Shown here piece after piece: positions 1 through 8,328 of a stretch of DNA of 64,000 nucleotides. Position 1 is the first letter of the stretch, and each line of letters starts with the position of its first letter. Source of the DNA: Verrucomicrobiota bacterium (GTDB lineage Bacteria > Verrucomicrobiota > Verrucomicrobiia > Opitutales > Opitutaceae); the NCBI GenBank assembly GCA_023426435.1, contig JAFAAS010000053.1:1-64000 (forward strand). Reading direction: 5' to 3'. The translations under genes and the position numbers were made by a program. Under the pieces are notes generated by a model. That model was not told where the DNA came from. It worked only from the letters and a program-made list of their open reading frames with translations, and ran no database searches.

Positions 1-3
1 TGC

Positions 4-26
4 GGGGGGGGGGGGGGGGGGGGGGG
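4..26. repeat. Run of 23 G residues at the window edge
   Basis: An uninterrupted run of 23 guanines lies downstream of lptA. It could be a slippage-prone homopolymer or an assembly or contig-edge artefact. The sequence alone does not separate the two. Confidence 0.8.
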
Positions 27-63
27 CGCGCGGGGAGCGGGCGCCCTACCGGCGCTGCCGCGC
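27..63 (-). repeat. GC palindromic element, family P3, copy 1
   Basis: Read on the minus strand this is a GGCGC..GCGCC hairpin, a GGTAG spacer and a second GC-rich hairpin. The same two-hairpin plan occurs at 1044-1080 inside lptC. It lies just downstream of the lptA stop codon. Confidence 0.5.
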
Positions 64-88
64 CATGGTGAAGTCGTGGCGCGGTGGG

Positions 89-613
89 TCACTTCGACGA
101 GTCGGTGGCGTTGCGGTCGAAGCCGAGGTCTTTGATCGGCGGGCCGGTGAGGCGGGGTTTCTCGACCTCGACGCGTTCCTGGCCGCGGAGCATGGTGATT
201 TTTTCGCCGGCGCTGACGAAGTCGGTGGCGCGGTCGATGACGACGGGGTTTTCGGTGAGGACGACTTTCTCCTCGCGCGGCAGAACTTCGGCGCGGCCGC
301 AGGTGGCGGTGCGGGTGCCTTGGGTGATGGACACGTTGCCGGTGGCGAGGAGGTAGCGGAATTTTTCGAGGGTGGGGATCGACTGGTTGCGTTCGTCGTC
401 GAGGCGGGAGGCGATGAGCTCGAGGCGGTCGGCTTCGATGCGGAGATTGGTGCCGGTGACGACGACGTTGCCGGTGCAGATGGCTTTGGTTTCGTCGCCT
501 TCGGACCACATATCCATGTGATCGCAGGACAGGGTGGTGGGCTGCGGCGCGGCGGCGCGGAGAGCGGCGGCGGCGAGGAGCGCGAGCAGGCTGAAGAAGA
601 GGCGGCGGGTCAT
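89..613 (-). CDS. lptA: LptA/OstA-like lipopolysaccharide transport protein
   Basis: This is a 174-residue periplasmic protein predicted to form part of the bridge that carries lipopolysaccharide from the inner to the outer membrane. A signal peptide covers about residues 1-22 (hydrophobic LLALLAAAALRAAA). The OstA fold follows, with motifs such as TGNVVVTG and ATGNVSITQG. The length is close to E. coli LptA (185). I chose the ATG at 613 because it overlaps the lptC stop codon as ATGA and is followed at once by the signal peptide; an open frame runs further upstream, but through lptC. It is the last gene of a kdsC-lptC-lptA cluster. lptB would be expected beyond the left edge (inference). Confidence 0.75.
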   Translation of the reverse strand: MTRRLFFSLLALLAAAALRAAAPQPTTLSCDHMDMWSEGDETKAICTGNVVVTGTNLRIEADRLELIASRLDDERNQSIPTLEKFRYLLATGNVSITQGTRTATCGRAEVLPREEKVVLTENPVVIDRATDFVSAGEKITMLRGQERVEVEKPRLTGPPIKDLGFDRNATDSSK

Positions 614-1107
614 TGCAGAAGATCGGTGAGCTCGGCTTGGAAGGTGATGCGGACGTCGCCGTTGAGCGAAATTTTTCTCTGGCGGTGATCGTAGGTCCAT
701 TCGCGGCCGGAGGCTTCGACCTCGTCGCGGATGAAGCGGACGTGTTGGGTGCCGAAAGCCTGTTGTTCGTCCGGGATGAACGTGGCGGCGGGGCTGAGGA
801 TGATGGTGTCGACGGTGGTCGAGACGTCGCCGGTGAAAAGCGTGAGATTAAGGTCGACGACTTGAAAGCGGTCGTTCGTGAGGGCGCGGGCTTCGGAGCC
901 GCGGGCGGTCATGGAGCGGTGGCCTTCCTGGGTGAAGAGGGGAAGGATCCAGTTTTTGGCGGGGGCGGTGACGGCGGCGGCGAAGGCGAGGGTGGGAGGT
1001 AGAAGGAAGGCGAGGAGGAGAAAGGCGGATGAGGCGCGGCGACGCGCTCGGAGAGCGCGCACTACCGGCGCTGCTGCGCCTTTGAGGATGCGAGTGCGAA
1101 AGATCAT
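610..1107 (-). CDS. lptC: LptC-like LPS export protein
   Basis: This 165-residue protein has a basic N-terminus, a hydrophobic segment at about residues 28-45, and a beta-rich region ending in NGDVRITF, as in LptC/OstA-type proteins. The assignment rests mainly on position between kdsC and lptA, because LptC sequences diverge strongly. Both neighbours overlap it by ATGA (1104-1107 and 610-613), so the three genes are probably translated together. Residues 10-22, between the start and the membrane segment, are encoded by a palindromic element that recurs at 27-63. That is unusual for a leader region and suggests a small insertion kept in frame. It could instead be another OstA-fold protein. 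Confidence 0.6.
   Translation of the reverse strand: MIFRTRILKGAAAPVVRALRARRRASSAFLLLAFLLPPTLAFAAAVTAPAKNWILPLFTQEGHRSMTARGSEARALTNDRFQVVDLNLTLFTGDVSTTVDTIILSPAATFIPDEQQAFGTQHVRFIRDEVEASGREWTYDHRQRKISLNGDVRITFQAELTDLLQ
1044..1080 (-). repeat. GC palindromic element, family P3, copy 2, inside lptC
   Basis: Two adjacent hairpins (GGCGCAGCAGCGCC and GCGCGCTCTCCGAGCGCG on the minus strand) are separated by GGTAGT. They encode residues 10-22 of the LptC-like protein without breaking the frame. Confidence 0.6.
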
Positions 1108-1601
1108 GCGCGGGCGGCGAGGATGAGCTCGCAGATTTCGCGGACGGCGCCGCGGCCGGCGGGGCGTTGGGTGACGTAGTCGGCGGCGGCGAGAGCGGAG
1201 GGCATGGCGTCGGGGACGGTGGCACCGATGGCGGCCCATCGCATCGCGGGGGCGTCGATATCGTCGTCGCCCATGTAAACGCAATCGGCGGCGGTGAGGT
1301 TGAGTTGCGCGGCGAGTTCCTGAAGGGCGGTGATCTTGTCGATGCGGCCCTGGACGAGGTGCGGGATTTTCAGTTCGGCGGCGCGAACGGAGGTGGCGGC
1401 GGACCCGCGGCCGCTGATCCAAGCGGTGAGGATGCCGGCTTTTTCGAGGCGTTTCAGGCCCATGCCATCGAGGATGGAGAAACCTTTCGACTCGGAGCCG
1501 TCGGAGTGGATTTGGACGGTGCCGTCGGTGAGGATCCCGTCGACGTCCATCGCGAAGAGGCGAATGGTGGACCAAGGGAGGAAGGAGGCGGCGGAGGGCA
1601 T
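1104..1601 (-). CDS. kdsC: 3-deoxy-D-manno-octulosonate 8-phosphate phosphatase
   Basis: This 165-residue HAD-family phosphatase removes phosphate from KDO-8-phosphate in lipopolysaccharide core synthesis in the cytoplasm. The nucleophile motif D19-V-D21-GILTDG, the GRGS segment and the acidic motif GDDDID match KdsC. The length is typical of the cap-less tetrameric KdsC group. It is the first gene of the kdsC-lptC-lptA cluster and overlaps lptC by four bases. This arrangement is known from many Gram-negative genomes and supports an outer membrane containing LPS. Confidence 0.92.
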   Translation of the reverse strand: MPSAASFLPWSTIRLFAMDVDGILTDGTVQIHSDGSESKGFSILDGMGLKRLEKAGILTAWISGRGSAATSVRAAELKIPHLVQGRIDKITALQELAAQLNLTAADCVYMGDDDIDAPAMRWAAIGATVPDAMPSALAAADYVTQRPAGRGAVREICELILAARA

Positions 1602-1614
1602 CGTTTGTCTGAAT

Positions 1615-1707
1615 CGTGCTCGTGATCGTTATCGTGCTCGTGCTCGAAAAGAATCGAGAGGAGGGAAGCGGCAGGCGATCACGAGCACGATTACGAGCAA
1701 GAGCACG
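1615..1707. repeat. Inverted hexanucleotide array (long hairpin)
   Basis: A 32-base left arm (1615-1646) of CGTGCT/CGTGAT-type hexamers faces a near-complementary right arm (1676-1707), with about 28 of 32 positions matching and a 29-base loop. The same element, with the same hexamer, lies at 46625-46702. It occupies the gap between kdsC and the E1 gene. Confidence 0.8.
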
Positions 1708-1746
1708 GTGGGTGACTCGAAGGCGCGAATGTAGAGTCTCGTCGTT

Positions 1747-3789
1747 TCACTCCAGCCAGGCGGTCACCTGCTCGATGACTTTTTCGAGGGTGGGGCGGTG
1801 GAGTTGTTCGAGTTCGGGGGCGAACGGAACGGGGATGTCGAGCGAACCGATCCGGAGCGGGGCGGTTTTGAGGGCGGAGAAGTTTTGCTCGGTCAAGCGG
1901 GCGACGAGCTCGGCGCCGAAGCCGTGGGTGCGGCGGCCCTCGTGCAGGACGACGAGGCGGCCGGTGCGGGCGACGGAAGCGTGGATGGCGTCGAGCTTGA
2001 GCGGCGAGAGGCAGCGGAGGTCGAAGAGATCGAACGTGTGTTCGTATTCGGCGCCGACGTAATCGCAGACCTCGGCGGCGAGGTGGACCATTTCGCCGTA
2101 ACTGACGAACGTGGCGTAGTCGCCGGTGCGGAGTTGTTTGGGCGTCCAGACCTCGCGGTAGTTGGGATTCCACGACACGGGGTGTTTGCCGCGGCGGTAG
2201 AGGCCCTTGTGTTCGAAGAGAATGACCGGGTTGTTGTCCTCGTAGGCGGCGAGCGTGGCGTCGAAGGCATCCTGCGGCGTGCTCGGGTAGAGCGCTTTGA
2301 TGCCGGGGAAAGAGAGGAAAACGGATTCGAGTTCCTGCGAGTGGAAGGAACCGAGCGTGATGCCGCCGCCGCACGGGAAGCGAAGGACGAGCGGGCAGGC
2401 GACGCCGGAGCGGTAGTGGAACGTCGCGGCGTTTTGGGTGATTTGCGTGACGGCTTCGGTGGAGAAGTCGGCGAATTGGAATTCCTCGATGGGGCGGTGG
2501 CCGTTGATGGCGAGGCCGATGGCGTAGCCGGTGCAGGCGCTTTCGGCGAGCGGTGTATTGAAAACGCGGTTACGGCCGAATTCGTTGAGGAGGTTTTCGG
2601 TGACCTTGAACGCGCCGCCGTAGGTGCCGATGTCCTGCCCGAGCACGATCGATTCGGGGCGTTCGGTGAGGATTTTGCGGAGCGCGTGGTTGACGGCTTG
2701 GGCCAAGGTCAACGTTTCGGCGGTGGCGGGCTCGGGGCGCCACGTCATGGGCGCGGAGGCCGGGGCGAAGACGTCGGATTTGAGTTGAGCGGCGTCGGGC
2801 TCGGGGCGCGGGACGGCGAGGGCGATCTTGATGCAGGCCTCGATGTAGGCGGAGAGCTCGGCGTCGATGGCGTCGAGTTGCGCGGTGAGGCCGGCGGTTT
2901 CGAGCTGCGCGCGGAATTTCGGGAGTGGATCGCGGGCGAGGAAGGCGTCGCCTTCGCCCGGTTTCAGGTAGTTGCACGTGTCGTAAGCGGCGTGACCGCG
3001 CAGGCGGAGGGTATGGGCTTCGACGAGGATGGGCCGCGAGGTTTCGCGGGCTTTATCGATGGCGGCGGCGAGGGTGCGGGCGGTGGTGACGACGTCGGCG
3101 GTCGTGTCGAGGGCGAAGCCGTGGATGCCGTAGCCGGCGGCGCGGCGCCAGAGCTCGACGTCGGGGCCGAATTGTTCGGCGCAGGGGGTGGAGTAGGCGT
3201 AGCAGTTGTTTTCGATGACGAAAACGACGGGTAGCGAGAGGAGAGCGGCGAGGTTGAGGCACTCGTGGATGTCGCCGGTGCTCGAGCCGCCGTCGCCGAA
3301 GATGGCGAAGCCCACGGCGGGTTTGCCCTTGCGGCGTTGGGAGTCAGTGGTGCCGAGGACGGGACCGAGCATCGCGCCCAGGTGGGAGATCATCGGCAGC
3401 GAGCGATTGGCGGGATCGCCGCGGTGGACGTTGCCCTCGCGCGCCTTGGTGGGGCTGAGGGCGTTGGCGAAGTATTGGTTGAAGTGGTCGCAGAGGTGTC
3501 CGCCCCAGATGAGATGCCCGCCGTAGTCGCGATGCGTGAAGCTGACGACGTCGATGGATTTGTCGGCGAGGAGAGCGAGCGGGATGATGAGGCCCTCGTT
3601 GCCTTGGCCGCCGGTGACGGTGCCTTTGATGAGGCCCTGGCGGAACAGGTCGAGGTTGCGGTTATCGCCGTTGCGCGAGAGCTGCATCCACGCGTAGAGG
3701 CGGAGGAGAGTGTCGGGCGTTGGGTTCTCGAGGTCCGCGGCGCGGAGATCGCGCGCTGAAAGGATCGCGGGAGGAGTCGGTAAAGCCAT
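1747..3789 (-). CDS. Fused alpha-beta 2-oxoacid dehydrogenase E1 component
   Basis: This 680-residue protein joins both E1 subunits of a branched-chain or pyruvate-type 2-oxoacid dehydrogenase in one chain. Residues about 1-330 are the alpha half, with the thiamine-diphosphate motif GDG at 165-167 and NN at 194-195, and phosphorylation-loop-like sequence around HRGDPANRS. Residues about 360-680 are the beta half (SIVLGQDIGTYGGAFKVTENL, LRFPCGGGITLGSFHSQ). The E1 decarboxylates the 2-oxoacid and acylates the lipoyl arm of an E2. No E2 or E3 gene adjoins it; the complex at 45-51 kb has its own sucA. Substrate choice between pyruvate and branched-chain oxoacids cannot be settled from sequence alone. 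Confidence 0.92.
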   Translation of the reverse strand: MALPTPPAILSARDLRAADLENPTPDTLLRLYAWMQLSRNGDNRNLDLFRQGLIKGTVTGGQGNEGLIIPLALLADKSIDVVSFTHRDYGGHLIWGGHLCDHFNQYFANALSPTKAREGNVHRGDPANRSLPMISHLGAMLGPVLGTTDSQRRKGKPAVGFAIFGDGGSSTGDIHECLNLAALLSLPVVFVIENNCYAYSTPCAEQFGPDVELWRRAAGYGIHGFALDTTADVVTTARTLAAAIDKARETSRPILVEAHTLRLRGHAAYDTCNYLKPGEGDAFLARDPLPKFRAQLETAGLTAQLDAIDAELSAYIEACIKIALAVPRPEPDAAQLKSDVFAPASAPMTWRPEPATAETLTLAQAVNHALRKILTERPESIVLGQDIGTYGGAFKVTENLLNEFGRNRVFNTPLAESACTGYAIGLAINGHRPIEEFQFADFSTEAVTQITQNAATFHYRSGVACPLVLRFPCGGGITLGSFHSQELESVFLSFPGIKALYPSTPQDAFDATLAAYEDNNPVILFEHKGLYRRGKHPVSWNPNYREVWTPKQLRTGDYATFVSYGEMVHLAAEVCDYVGAEYEHTFDLFDLRCLSPLKLDAIHASVARTGRLVVLHEGRRTHGFGAELVARLTEQNFSALKTAPLRIGSLDIPVPFAPELEQLHRPTLEKVIEQVTAWLE

Positions 3790-3889
3790 GTCGATGGCTG
3801 ACGGTGAGACGCGGTGGGGAGGCTCGCAAGCGAGAGATTTGGATCGCTGCGCTCACCTTGGCGGGTTCGCGGAGTGCGTAGCTACATCT

Positions 3890-3915
3890 GCGCGGTGGGG
3901 GCACCGCGCCTCCAT
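3890..3915. repeat. GC palindromic element, family P1, copy 1
   Basis: Perfect arms GCGCGGTG (3890-3897) and CACCGCGC (3902-3909) with a GGGG loop are followed by CTCCAT. It lies between the LacI gene end and the E1 gene start. Other copies are at 13818, 45831 and 47716. Confidence 0.8.
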
Positions 3916-3923
3916 GAGCAGGG

Positions 3924-5003
3924 TTAGCTCGGGGAAGGGGCGATGGTTTCGCCGGCGATGTATTGGGCTTCGACGAGGATTTTGCGGCGGGGCGCGGTCG
4001 GATGTTGAATGCGATTTACGAGACGCGCGACGGCGGCGGAGCCGATTTGTTCGTGCGGAACGCGCATGGACGTGACGCGTTTTTGGCCGTGCGCGGGGTC
4101 GAGGCCGTCGAAGCCGGTGATCGAGCAATCCTCGGGCACGCGAAGACCGCGGGCGGGAAGATCCTGGGCGAGTTGGTAGGCTTGGTGATCGGCGGCGCAG
4201 ACCCAGGCGGTGACGCGTTCGTCGCGGACGAGGCGGGCGACGGTGTCGGCGACCTGGGGTGGTTTCACGGGCGGGAGATTGCGGCGGACGTTGATGACCC
4301 AGTGTTCGTTGAATTCGAGACCGAGGTTGAAGACGGCTTCGACGTAGCCGCTGAAGCGGCGGGCGACCCAGTGACCGCCGACGGGGTAGTCCCAGGAGAG
4401 GAAGCCGATGCGGCGATGGCCGGCGGCGGCGAGGCGTTCGACGAGCGAGGCCATGGCGGAGGCGTCGTCGGTGTCGATGATGTCGATGGCGGGTTGGCTG
4501 TAGCTCTCGAGGACGGCGACAGTCGAGAGGCGTCGTGAGATCATTTCGACGGCTTTTTCCTCGAACGGGTAGATGAGAATCACGCCGCGCCAGTCGTTTT
4601 GGCGCATGTTGCGGAAGATGGGCTGGCGTGTGGATTCGGGGTGGAAATCGGCGGGCGCCTGGTAGCAGACGTCGATGGTGACGTGGTCGATTTCGGCGCG
4701 CTGTTGGATGCCGCGCAGGATGTAAGGGAAGGTGGCCATGACGACCTTCTCGGCGGGGATGCCGATGAGGACGCCGATGGTGAGGGCACGGGAGTTTTTG
4801 CCGCGGCGGCCGAGGCGGCCGGGCGATTGCTGGTAGCCGAGTTTGGCGGCCATTTCCTGCACGCGGCGGCGCGTCTCCTCGCTGATCGCAGGATGATTCG
4901 CGAGGCTGCGAGAAACGGTGGCGCGCGAGAGATTCAGGCGCTGCGCGATGAGCTCCTGATTCAGCGGCGGCATGGACTTTTTCGCCGAGGAAGGGCGGGG
5001 CAT
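3924..5003 (-). CDS. LacI-family transcriptional regulator
   Basis: This 359-residue regulator has an N-terminal helix-turn-helix (LNQELIAQRLNLSRATVSRSL, residues 14-34) and hinge region. A periplasmic-binding-protein-like effector domain fills the rest, starting at TIGVLIG. It is transcribed divergently from the TonB receptor, symporter and GH16 genes, so it most likely controls them in response to a sugar released from beta-glucan (inference from position). The start could also be Met11 (MPPLNQEL), which would place the DNA-binding helix at the usual distance from the N-terminus. The last few dozen bases of the coding region adjoin a palindromic element. Confidence 0.9.
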   Translation of the reverse strand: MPRPSSAKKSMPPLNQELIAQRLNLSRATVSRSLANHPAISEETRRRVQEMAAKLGYQQSPGRLGRRGKNSRALTIGVLIGIPAEKVVMATFPYILRGIQQRAEIDHVTIDVCYQAPADFHPESTRQPIFRNMRQNDWRGVILIYPFEEKAVEMISRRLSTVAVLESYSQPAIDIIDTDDASAMASLVERLAAAGHRRIGFLSWDYPVGGHWVARRFSGYVEAVFNLGLEFNEHWVINVRRNLPPVKPPQVADTVARLVRDERVTAWVCAADHQAYQLAQDLPARGLRVPEDCSITGFDGLDPAHGQKRVTSMRVPHEQIGSAAVARLVNRIQHPTAPRRKILVEAQYIAGETIAPSPS

Positions 5004-5354
5004 TGCGAAGCGATATGGACGGTCGGGGGCACGGTGTGAAGCAACAAACAGGAGAAAAGTTATGCAACAAGATTAAAAAGTTTCGCGTGAAAACGCGTAG
5101 AACGGGCGTGATAGAAATATGTAAGTGACTGCATAGCAAAATGAAGTAGGCATCAGGAATGCGCAACAATGATGTGCAATGTGTCATGCACATAAAAGTT
5201 GACATCGCTGATGGTCGTCGGCTCTTTTTGCCACGGCCCGCCTCAAAGGCGTGGTGATCCTTCCCAACTCACTTTGTCCGTAATCGTGGTGCGACCTGCG
5301 GGGCAGGCGCTTCGCGAGTGTCCGCGGACAGGAGCTTTCAACACCTAACACCCC
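5004..5354. promoter_or_regulatory. Divergent regulatory region of the beta-glucan locus
   Basis: This 351-base gap is clearly more AT-rich than its surroundings. It holds a LacI-type half-palindrome with central CG, TTTCGCGTGAAA (5081-5092). It also holds an inverted repeat ATGTGCA (5172-5178) / TGCACAT (5187-5193), followed at once by a TTGACA -35-like hexamer (5199-5204) facing the TonB receptor. No good -10 is seen at the expected spacing. No gene was found in it. Confidence 0.55.
5081..5092. promoter_or_regulatory. Candidate LacI-family operator
   Basis: TTTCGCGTGAAA is symmetric around a central CG except for one base pair, which is the usual design of LacI-family operators. It sits 78 bases upstream of the lacI-like start and in front of the divergent TonB receptor gene. 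Confidence 0.4.
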
Positions 5355-8252
5355 ATGACCCCCCGAACCCGTTCCGCGTTTTACGCCGGATTTGTGATGA
5401 GCACGCTCGCGTTGGCTGCGAGCTTACCGAGCGCTCGCGCGCAGCAGACTGCCGCGTCGCCGACTGCGACGGAGGAAGGCGCAACGGACGAAGTCGTCCG
5501 TTTGTCGCCTTTCGTTGTCAGCACCGAAAAGGACAAAGGATATCGCGCCACCAATTCGATTTCGGGGACGCGCCTCGACACGCCGATCAAGGAGCTGCCG
5601 ATGCCGATCGAGGTGATCACGGAGCAGTTTCTCCGCGACACGGGCTCGACGGATTTGAGGCAGAGTTTGCGTTACAGTGCGGGCATCATCCTGCAGTCGC
5701 AGAACGACCAGGGGTCGAATGCGTTTTATGGCGCGGGCGGCGTGCACAATCCCGAAGGCGCGACGGCGAACAAGACGCAGTCGACGTATAAGATTCGTGG
5801 TTACATCTCGGACATCGTGTTGCGCGACGGTTATCGGCGTCAGAGCGCGACCGATTCGATCAACATCGGGCGCATCGAGGTGATTCGCGGGCCGGCGGCG
5901 CTGCTTTATGGCATCGGGAATTTCGGCGGCATCGTGAATTACCTGCCGAAGGCGCCGGAGGCGGAGCGGCATTCGGCGGTGGGGGTGAATTACGGGAGCC
6001 ATGATTTCATGCGCGCGTGGTTCGACACGACGGGGCCGTTGAATGAAGCGGGCACGTTGGCGTATCGGTTGACCGGTGCGATTCAGGACACGGGCAATCA
6101 CACGGAGCTCTACAACGAGAAGCACTGGTTCATCTCGCCCAGCATCAGTTTTCGTCCGTGGGAGAAGACGCACATCGTCGTCGATTTCGAAGCGGGCCAG
6201 CAGGAGGAGGACGCGTTGGGTTTCCAGAGCGTGCGGGCGCGCTCCGACATCGATGGGATTGGGCAGGCGGACCGGTTGCAGAGCTCCGGCTTCGTTCAGT
6301 TTGCAGGGAAGGATAATCGCACCTTCCGCTGGTCGGGTCCGGATACGTTTCGGAATTCCAACCAGAACAATATCCGGGCGCAGCTCACGCAGGAGTTGCT
6401 TCCCGGGCTCAACTTCCTGGCCGGCTTCAATCGCTCGCGGGTGACCTTCGATGCGCGCGACGTGAATGGCTCGATGCGTCAGAATGTGGGACCGGTCGGG
6501 CTGCGCGACACGATCACGGTGATCCCGATCGATGTCGCGAATGGATCGAGCGAGTTTCAGCAGGCGGAGACGCCGAACACGATTTTCGAGTATCAATGGG
6601 CGGATACAGCCGAGCGAAACATCCGCGATCAGGCGCGCTTCGAGCTCAACTACGCGTTTCAACTCTTCGAAGACCGCAAGTGGCTGAAGATGGACAACAG
6701 CATCCTGCTCGGTCGTTCGGTGGAGGAGGCGGATCGCACGACGCGGTTGAAGCGCACGGCGAACAATACGTTCAATTACAAGCGTCCGACGGACACGTCC
6801 TACATTCGCTTTGGCACGCAAGGCGACGGCAGCGCGGACGTGGCGATGGTCGATATCAATCACATTGCCAGCAAAGCGAAGAACACCGGCGACTACATCG
6901 TTTATCAGGGCAAGTTTCTCGATGAGCGCGTGGTGGTGGTGGCGGGGCGGCGTCGCGATAAGAACGAAAACGCGGTGGACTCGCGGATCTTTCATCCGGA
7001 TCCGAGCGAGAGCTCGGTGACGCGTCCCTCGCAGAGCGACAACACGGAGCAGTATGGCGTGACGGTGAAGCTGACGGATTACCTGAGCGTTTACGGACTC
7101 GAGGCGGCGGGCATTCAGCCGAATTTCGAAGGCTTGCGCGATGCGGCGGGAAATCCGCTCGGACCCGTGACGGCGAAGAGCAAGGAAATCGGCGTGAAGG
7201 TGGATTTTCTCGACGGCCGGATTTCGGGCACGATCAGCAAATTCAAGATCAAGCGTTCCGGCGTGCCGTTTGGCCAGTGGTGGATGCCGACGTTGAAAGG
7301 CACGTTCGATACCTCGCGTCCGATCATCTATAACGTTGGAAACTTCAGTCCGAGCACGGTGCCCGGTGGCAGCAACGGCGGCAACGGCGCGGCGGATGCG
7401 GCGCTGCCGGAATGGAATGCGGGCGTGGCGGCGGGCGCGATTTACCAGTTGAATAATCAGTGGTATGTGAACGCTTCGCAATCGACCGGTGCGGCGTATC
7501 TGGACCGCGTTTTCGATCTGACGAAGACGACGAATCCGGGTTGGCCGGGCTGGTTGTTCACGGCCGACGATCACACGAACAACGGCTGGGAAGACCGCGG
7601 CGACGGCAATGGCTATCAGTCCTACGTGCAGCAGGAGGACGAGTCGGATGGCTGGGACGCGCAGCTGATGTTCACGCCGAACGACAATCTGCAATTCATC
7701 GTGACGTATGCTCACACGAAGCGCGTGATCACGAATCCCGGAAAGTTCATCAAATATCCGCATCCCGAGAATCGCTGGGCGATCTGGTATTTTCCGGACA
7801 GCAACTGGGGTTTGACCGGCTATGATCTTGAAGAGGTTTACACCGATCCGAGCGACACCTCGACGTGGACGGGAATCGGCTGGGGTGCGGGTCAGAGTCG
7901 CGACGACACGCCGAAGCATGCGGTCAGCGCGTGGGCGAGTTATCGTTTCACGGATGGCCCGTTGAACGGGCTCGTGTTCGGTGTTGGCGGCCAGTGGGAA
8001 TCGGAGCGCGAGTATTTCTCGGGCGTCACGGTGGCCGGTCAGAAACAGACGAACGGCAAGGGCGAGTTGACGATCTTGAAGCACGATCCGCGGCTGAACG
8101 TCGACCTGATGGTGCGTTATCCGTTCAAGCTGCGCGAGCATGACGCGTGGGTGCAGCTCAACGTTTACAATGTCGCGGGTGACAAAGACCTTTACGGTTT
8201 GATCTATGCGCCCGGGCGGAGTGCGCGGTTGGAGTTTGGGTATGCGTTCTGA
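5355..8252 (+). CDS. TonB-dependent outer-membrane receptor
   Basis: This 965-residue receptor is predicted to take up oligosaccharides across the outer membrane using TonB energy. A signal peptide covers about residues 1-29 (ALAASLPSARAQQ). The phrase VVRLSPFVVSTEKDKGY follows, typical of verrucomicrobial receptors, then the plug (IKELPMPIEVITEQ to VIRGPAALLYG, about 75-190), and a 22-strand-type barrel ending in the aromatic LEFGYAF. It is the first gene downstream of the LacI-controlled region and is followed by a sugar symporter and a GH16 glucanase. Transport of beta-glucan fragments is therefore the likely role (inference); a siderophore receptor is less likely in this context. Confidence 0.9.
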   Translation: MTPRTRSAFYAGFVMSTLALAASLPSARAQQTAASPTATEEGATDEVVRLSPFVVSTEKDKGYRATNSISGTRLDTPIKELPMPIEVITEQFLRDTGSTDLRQSLRYSAGIILQSQNDQGSNAFYGAGGVHNPEGATANKTQSTYKIRGYISDIVLRDGYRRQSATDSINIGRIEVIRGPAALLYGIGNFGGIVNYLPKAPEAERHSAVGVNYGSHDFMRAWFDTTGPLNEAGTLAYRLTGAIQDTGNHTELYNEKHWFISPSISFRPWEKTHIVVDFEAGQQEEDALGFQSVRARSDIDGIGQADRLQSSGFVQFAGKDNRTFRWSGPDTFRNSNQNNIRAQLTQELLPGLNFLAGFNRSRVTFDARDVNGSMRQNVGPVGLRDTITVIPIDVANGSSEFQQAETPNTIFEYQWADTAERNIRDQARFELNYAFQLFEDRKWLKMDNSILLGRSVEEADRTTRLKRTANNTFNYKRPTDTSYIRFGTQGDGSADVAMVDINHIASKAKNTGDYIVYQGKFLDERVVVVAGRRRDKNENAVDSRIFHPDPSESSVTRPSQSDNTEQYGVTVKLTDYLSVYGLEAAGIQPNFEGLRDAAGNPLGPVTAKSKEIGVKVDFLDGRISGTISKFKIKRSGVPFGQWWMPTLKGTFDTSRPIIYNVGNFSPSTVPGGSNGGNGAADAALPEWNAGVAAGAIYQLNNQWYVNASQSTGAAYLDRVFDLTKTTNPGWPGWLFTADDHTNNGWEDRGDGNGYQSYVQQEDESDGWDAQLMFTPNDNLQFIVTYAHTKRVITNPGKFIKYPHPENRWAIWYFPDSNWGLTGYDLEEVYTDPSDTSTWTGIGWGAGQSRDDTPKHAVSAWASYRFTDGPLNGLVFGVGGQWESEREYFSGVTVAGQKQTNGKGELTILKHDPRLNVDLMVRYPFKLREHDAWVQLNVYNVAGDKDLYGLIYAPGRSARLEFGYAF

Positions 8253-8256
8253 TCGA

Positions 8257-8281
8257 TGGAACCCGACGTGTGGTCGGGTTT
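8257..8281. terminator. Hairpin after the TonB receptor (P2-like)
   Basis: AACCCGAC and GTCGGGTT flank a short GTGTG loop a few bases after the receptor stop codon. The arms resemble the P2 palindrome. The following T-run is short, so termination is only plausible. Confidence 0.45.
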
Positions 8282-8300
8282 GATCGTCGTTAATCAATTC

Positions 8301-8328
8301 AAGCCCGGCGGGGACGCCGGGCTCCACC
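8301..8328. repeat. GC palindromic element, family P2, touching a start codon
   Basis: AGCCCGGCG and CGCCGGGCT pair around GGGA, followed by CCACC directly before the ATG of the symporter gene at 8329. The element occupies the place where a ribosome-binding site would be. Relatives lie at 10571, 17833 and 58171. Confidence 0.7.
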
